Position numbers and translations under genes: made by a program. From Bacteroidales bacterium (lineage in GTDB: Bacteria; Bacteroidota; Bacteroidia; Bacteroidales; Tenuifilaceae): DNA of 17,562 nt. A model generated the notes under the pieces. The model worked only from the letters and a program-made list of their open reading frames with translations. It had not been told where the DNA came from and made no database searches. The stretch lies in assembly GCA_003531155.1 (NCBI GenBank), contig DQHR01000192.1, positions 2,735-20,296 of the forward strand. The letters run 5' to 3'. How positions within the stretch are numbered: the first letter of the stretch is position 1; every line of letters begins with the position of its first letter. Below, one piece after another: positions 14,785 through 17,562 of this stretch.

Positions 14785-15912
14785 ATGCTAAACATTCTTA
14801 TAATTGGCATATTCGAAGGGCTTTTCCTTGCAGCCCTCCTCTTTTCAAAGAAACGGAGAACCATTTCTGATACTATTCTCGCTTCATTCTTCTTACTTTT
14901 TGCAGTAAATATCTTTTTAAGCTATATGGAAGCCTACAATAGGCGTAATGGTTTCCCTTATCCTGCATTTTTATTTACAGCAGCACCACTTCTACTTCTT
15001 CATGGTCCATTACTCTGGCTTTACATAAAATCTCTCACCGATCAATATTTCCGCTTTAGGCCAATTTACCTTTTAACCTTGCTCCCTTTTATTGCAATGG
15101 TTACCCAGCATTCGTTCTATATATATGTTTTACCAACCAGTCAAAAAATCGGATATGTTCAATCTGAGGCATTTAAAGATTCAGCTTCATATCCTCTATT
15201 TCTATTACTAATTGCTTTAACTCCTATATTCTATTTTTCTTTTGGCTTGCGATTAATAAATAGGTATAAGTTGAAGATAAAAGGATTTTTTTCTCAAACA
15301 TCAGGCATTGACCTAAAATGGCTTAACCTTATACTTGTTTCCTGGGTAACGATATGCATATTTATAAACTCTTTCTTCATAATAGATCTCTTTTACCCAG
15401 TTGCACCTTTCGGATTAATGCAATTCTTAAGTTTTGTGATTGCAGCTATTTATGTTGTATTTATTGGTTTTTATGGATTAAGGCAGGATAATGTTTTCTT
15501 TACTAAAGCCATTAATCTCAATCTTGAAACAACAATTGCTCAACTAGCTGATACCTATTCAAAATCACTCAAAGATGATGAAAAGGTTTTCATTCAAACA
15601 TTACTAACGTTTATGAATGATCAAAAACCATATTTGCAATCCGAAATCACCTTGAAAGGGTTAAGCGATCGATTAAATGTTTCAGCTGAATACTTATCTG
15701 ATATTATTAATAACAACTTAAATAAAAATTTCTTCGATTTTATAAATTATTATAGAATTGAAGAGTTTAAGAATCAATGTAAAAGCAATAAAAACAAGAA
15801 CCTAAGCATAATTGGCATTGCTTTTAACTGTGGCTTTAACTCTAAAGCAACCTTTAATAGAGTATTCAAAAAAGCTACAGGTGTAACACCTAGTGAGTAT
15901 ATTGGGCGATAG
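14785..15912 (+). CDS. Membrane-spanning AraC-family transcriptional regulator
   Basis: The 375-residue protein has seven predicted transmembrane segments (about 2-20, 30-48, 60-82, 92-108, 136-156, 178-200, 210-230), followed by a linker and a C-terminal AraC DNA-binding domain (about 275-375). The first helix-turn-helix is near 286-308 (ITLKGLSDRLNVSAEYLSDIIN), and the second carries the family signature IGIAFNCGFNSKATFNRVFKKATGVTPSEY (a stretch at 343-372). This architecture is common in Bacteroidota, where the membrane part presumably senses a signal while the domain inside binds DNA. The gene begins 5 bp after the permease stop, so it may be the last gene of that transcript, or may control the sdpR/sdpI pair downstream. 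Ligand and targets are unknown. Confidence 0.88.
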   Translation: MLNILIIGIFEGLFLAALLFSKKRRTISDTILASFFLLFAVNIFLSYMEAYNRRNGFPYPAFLFTAAPLLLLHGPLLWLYIKSLTDQYFRFRPIYLLTLLPFIAMVTQHSFYIYVLPTSQKIGYVQSEAFKDSASYPLFLLLIALTPIFYFSFGLRLINRYKLKIKGFFSQTSGIDLKWLNLILVSWVTICIFINSFFIIDLFYPVAPFGLMQFLSFVIAAIYVVFIGFYGLRQDNVFFTKAINLNLETTIAQLADTYSKSLKDDEKVFIQTLLTFMNDQKPYLQSEITLKGLSDRLNVSAEYLSDIINNNLNKNFFDFINYYRIEEFKNQCKSNKNKNLSIIGIAFNCGFNSKATFNRVFKKATGVTPSEYIGR

Positions 15913-15994
15913 CTACAGTAGGCTTTACCATTACCTTTTACAAGTAACTTTCAATAGTATTTTAAATTTTTAACAACAAAAATTTGGAGATTTG

Positions 15995-16028
15995 ATTATA
16001 TGATTAGATATTTGTCTAATTATATAAT
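15995..16028. promoter_or_regulatory. 34-bp imperfect inverted repeat, candidate SdpR operator
   Basis: The left arm ATTATATGATTAGA (15995-16008) and right arm TCTAATTATATAAT (16015-16028) pair at 13 of 14 positions around a 6-base centre. It lies 26 bp before the preferred sdpR ATG and overlaps the upstream ATG at 16000. Autorepressors of this family bind such sites; that this is one is inferred. Confidence 0.55.
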
Positions 16029-16053
16029 TATCGAATTTATCAAGCAAAATGAG

Positions 16054-16308
16054 ATGAACGAAGTATTCAAAGCCCTTAACGATCCGGCTCGGAGGGAAAT
16101 TCTTAAAATGTTACGAGAGAATGACATGACTGCTGGTGAAATAGCCTCAAAGTTTGATATGACTGCTCCGAGCATTTCGCATCACCTTGATAAACTGAAA
16201 CGGGCAGGTTTGGTTACAACCGTTAAACAAGGGCAATTTGTGCTATACTCTATCAATACAACAATTGTTGACGATTTACTTCAGTATATCCTAACACTTA
16301 AAAAATAA
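16054..16308 (+). CDS. ArsR-family autorepressor, SdpR-like
   Basis: The 84-residue winged-helix repressor reads MNEVFKALNDPARREILKML, then MTAGEIASKFDMTAPSISHHLDKLKRAGLV and a wing with GQFVLYSINTT. It closely recalls Bacillus subtilis SdpR (MTAG.IA..F......SISHHL), and no metal-binding cysteines of ArsR metal sensors are present. An in-frame ATG at 16000 with GGAG at 15986-15989 would add 18 residues not typical of the family and would lie inside the inverted repeat, so I prefer 16054. It precedes the SdpI-like gene by 6 bp. In B. subtilis SdpR represses its own operon with sdpI and is sequestered by SdpI when SdpC toxin binds; the same logic is plausible but unproven here. Confidence 0.87.
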   Translation: MNEVFKALNDPARREILKMLRENDMTAGEIASKFDMTAPSISHHLDKLKRAGLVTTVKQGQFVLYSINTTIVDDLLQYILTLKK

Positions 16309-16314
16309 AATAGT

Positions 16315-16965
16315 ATGAACAAGTATTTAAAAGAATCGCTATTAATAATCTTTGCTGTGTTGCCATTAATTTATCTTTCTATTGTATGGAAAAGCCTACC
16401 GGATATCGTACCTACTCATTTCAACATTGATGGAGTTGCTGACAATTGGTCGAGCAAGACCACTCTCATATACTTACCAGGAGCGATGGGGTTTGGAATA
16501 TATTTGCTAATGCTCATTATTCCTTATATCGATCCAAAAAAGAAAATTGAGCAGATGGGCAGCAAATACTATAATCTAAGATTTGTTCTCTCTTTTTTTA
16601 TGTCAGTTTTAACTATCTACATTATCTATATAAGTAGGATAGGGAATATGAAAGATTCAAACTTACTTTTTGTTATAATCGGCTCCCTCTGCGCATTGCT
16701 AGGTAACTATTTCCAAACAGTTAGACCAAACTATTTTGTTGGAATCCGTACCCCATGGACACTGGAAAACGAAGAGATTTGGAAAAAAACACATCGCTTT
16801 GGAGGTAAATTATGGATGCTTGGTGGATTACTAATTGTGCTTCTTGCATTTTTAATAAAAAACAATGTAGTGTTTACAAAAATATTTACTGCATTGATAT
16901 TATTAATTGCAATTATACCAATCGTTTACTCTTATATCGAATTTCAAAAGGAAAAGAAAAGTTGA
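16315..16965 (+). CDS. SdpI-family membrane protein (DUF1648 plus SdpI region)
   Basis: The 216-residue integral membrane protein has about six transmembrane segments (6-26, 53-71, 88-107, 117-133, 165-181, 187-206). The N-terminal DUF1648 motif is LPDIVPTHFNIDGVADNW (28-45). The SdpI hallmark is RPNYFVGIRTPWTLENEEIW (137-156), followed by KTHRFGGKLW. In B. subtilis SdpI gives immunity to the SdpC toxin and holds SdpR at the membrane. It lies 6 bp after the SdpR-like gene, the conserved pairing. No sdpC-like toxin gene is nearby, so the signal sensed here is unknown. A secreted hydrolase starts 38 bp downstream with no terminator in between and may belong to the same transcript. Confidence 0.9.
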   Translation: MNKYLKESLLIIFAVLPLIYLSIVWKSLPDIVPTHFNIDGVADNWSSKTTLIYLPGAMGFGIYLLMLIIPYIDPKKKIEQMGSKYYNLRFVLSFFMSVLTIYIIYISRIGNMKDSNLLFVIIGSLCALLGNYFQTVRPNYFVGIRTPWTLENEEIWKKTHRFGGKLWMLGGLLIVLLAFLIKNNVVFTKIFTALILLIAIIPIVYSYIEFQKEKKS

Positions 16966-17003
16966 ATTAGAAAAAGTATTAATATCTTATAAAACATACA
17001 AAA

Positions 17004-17562
17004 ATGAAAAAAACATTACACATCTTAATCCTATTATCTTTTAGTGTATTGATAATGAGTGCACATGCCCAAAATGACACTATATACGTTGAAACTCAAA
17101 TTACATTAAAAACCAGTAATGGTGATATATATGGAACCCTAACAACGCCTAAAGATTTTAAAAAAATTCCTGTTGCATTAATCATTGCAGGATCGGGTCC
17201 AACCGACAGAAACGGCAACAACTCAATGATGAAAAATAATTCGCTAAAAAAGCTTGCATATGAGTTATCAAAAAAAGGAATTGCAACTCTAAGATACGAT
17301 AAGAGAGGTATTGCAGGAAGCGTAAAAGCAGGGATTAACGAATTTGACCTTCGTTTCGAGAACTATATAAAAGATGCGAAAGAATGGATTCAGCTTCTAA
17401 AACAAGATAATCGTTTTTCACAAGTAATTGTTATTGGTCATAGTGAAGGCTCTCTAATTGGCATGGTAGCGAGTGCTGCTGCTGATAAATATGTATCGGT
17501 TGCAGGTGCAGGACGATCAGCAGATATAATTATAAAAGAACAATTAGGCAATCAGCCTAAAA
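17004..17562 (+). CDS. Secreted alpha/beta hydrolase (S33-like), C-terminally cut by the window edge
   Basis: The open frame from ATG 17004 runs to the last base (186 codons plus one base), so the gene is incomplete only because the window ends. The signal peptide is about 1-23 (MKKTLHILILLSFSVLIMSA, then HAQ). The fold is clear: TSNGDIYGTLTTPK (38-50), the oxyanion-region strand VALIIAGSGPTDRNG (57-71), LRYDKRGIAGS (96-106) and the nucleophile elbow VIGHSEGS with S147. The catalytic acid and histidine lie beyond the edge. Bacteroidota carry many such exported hydrolases of unknown substrate. It may be the third gene of the sdpR/sdpI transcript. Confidence 0.85.
   Translation, partial: MKKTLHILILLSFSVLIMSAHAQNDTIYVETQITLKTSNGDIYGTLTTPKDFKKIPVALIIAGSGPTDRNGNNSMMKNNSLKKLAYELSKKGIATLRYDKRGIAGSVKAGINEFDLRFENYIKDAKEWIQLLKQDNRFSQVIVIGHSEGSLIGMVASAAADKYVSVAGAGRSADIIIKEQLGNQPK

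Noticed and set aside
16000..16053. Upstream ATG for the SdpR-like protein, with GGAG ten bases before it
   Set aside because: The extra 18 residues do not match the family start and are encoded largely by the inverted repeat; kept as an alternative only.
1..17562. CRISPR array, insertion sequence, integrase, tRNA or phage genes
   Set aside because: No regularly spaced repeats, transposase motifs, tRNA cloverleaf or phage-like proteins were seen on either strand.

Overview
The window looks like a chromosomal segment from an AT-rich member of the Bacteroidota, most likely class Bacteroidia. The lineage rests on several signs: signal peptides ending just before a glutamine (...NAQ, ...SAQ); recurrent TAnnTTTG promoter -7 elements; few Shine-Dalgarno sites; a DUF4139/MuiA-like secreted protein; an N-terminally transmembrane AraC regulator; and an rbfA / methyltransferase / LolCE-type permease gene order. 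There are no rRNA or tRNA genes, insertion sequences, CRISPR arrays or phage genes. I cannot name a genus from the sequence alone.

Layout. 1-43 (minus): the first codons of a LacI-family regulator, with its own promoter and a LacI-type operator candidate. 188-1792: secreted DUF4140/DUF4139 protein, then a strong terminator. 1793-2198: non-coding stretch with the terminator, the best promoter of the window and a possible gene remnant on the minus strand. 2199-3128: NYN nuclease-like protein with a C-terminal cold-shock-like domain. 3261-4730: cysS. 4856-5443: XRE helix-turn-helix protein fused to a DUF4870-like membrane domain. 5542-6396: exported esterase-like alpha/beta hydrolase. 6475-7464 (minus): trpS, convergent with the hydrolase. 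7658-12308: a two-gene glycan-degradation operon (GH29 alpha-L-fucosidase lipoprotein, then a secreted GH2 beta-galactosidase). 12345-14779: rbfA, a SAM methyltransferase and a LolC/LolE-type permease. 14785-15912: membrane-spanning AraC regulator. 16054-16965: an SdpR-like repressor and SdpI-like membrane protein, behind a 34-bp imperfect inverted repeat. 17004-end: a secreted alpha/beta hydrolase cut off by the window edge.

How the parts fit. Housekeeping translation and ribosome genes (cysS, trpS, rbfA) alternate with envelope and glycan functions. The fucosidase and galactosidase are 19 bp apart and probably strip terminal fucose and then galactose from the same glycan, at the cell surface and in the periplasm; no SusC/SusD partner lies in the window. 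Three transcription factors are tied to membranes: XRE-DUF4870 by fusion, the 7-TM AraC by fusion, and SdpR through its partner SdpI (known from Bacillus subtilis).

I found no clearly new multi-gene system. The items most worth a second look are the NYN-cold-shock fusion, the methyltransferase that appears to have lost all four zinc-ribbon cysteines of its family, the 34-bp inverted repeat before sdpR, a perfect 20-bp palindrome inside the start of the esterase gene, and the minus-strand remnant at 1927-2095. Statements on family relationships come from memory of the families, not from a database search.
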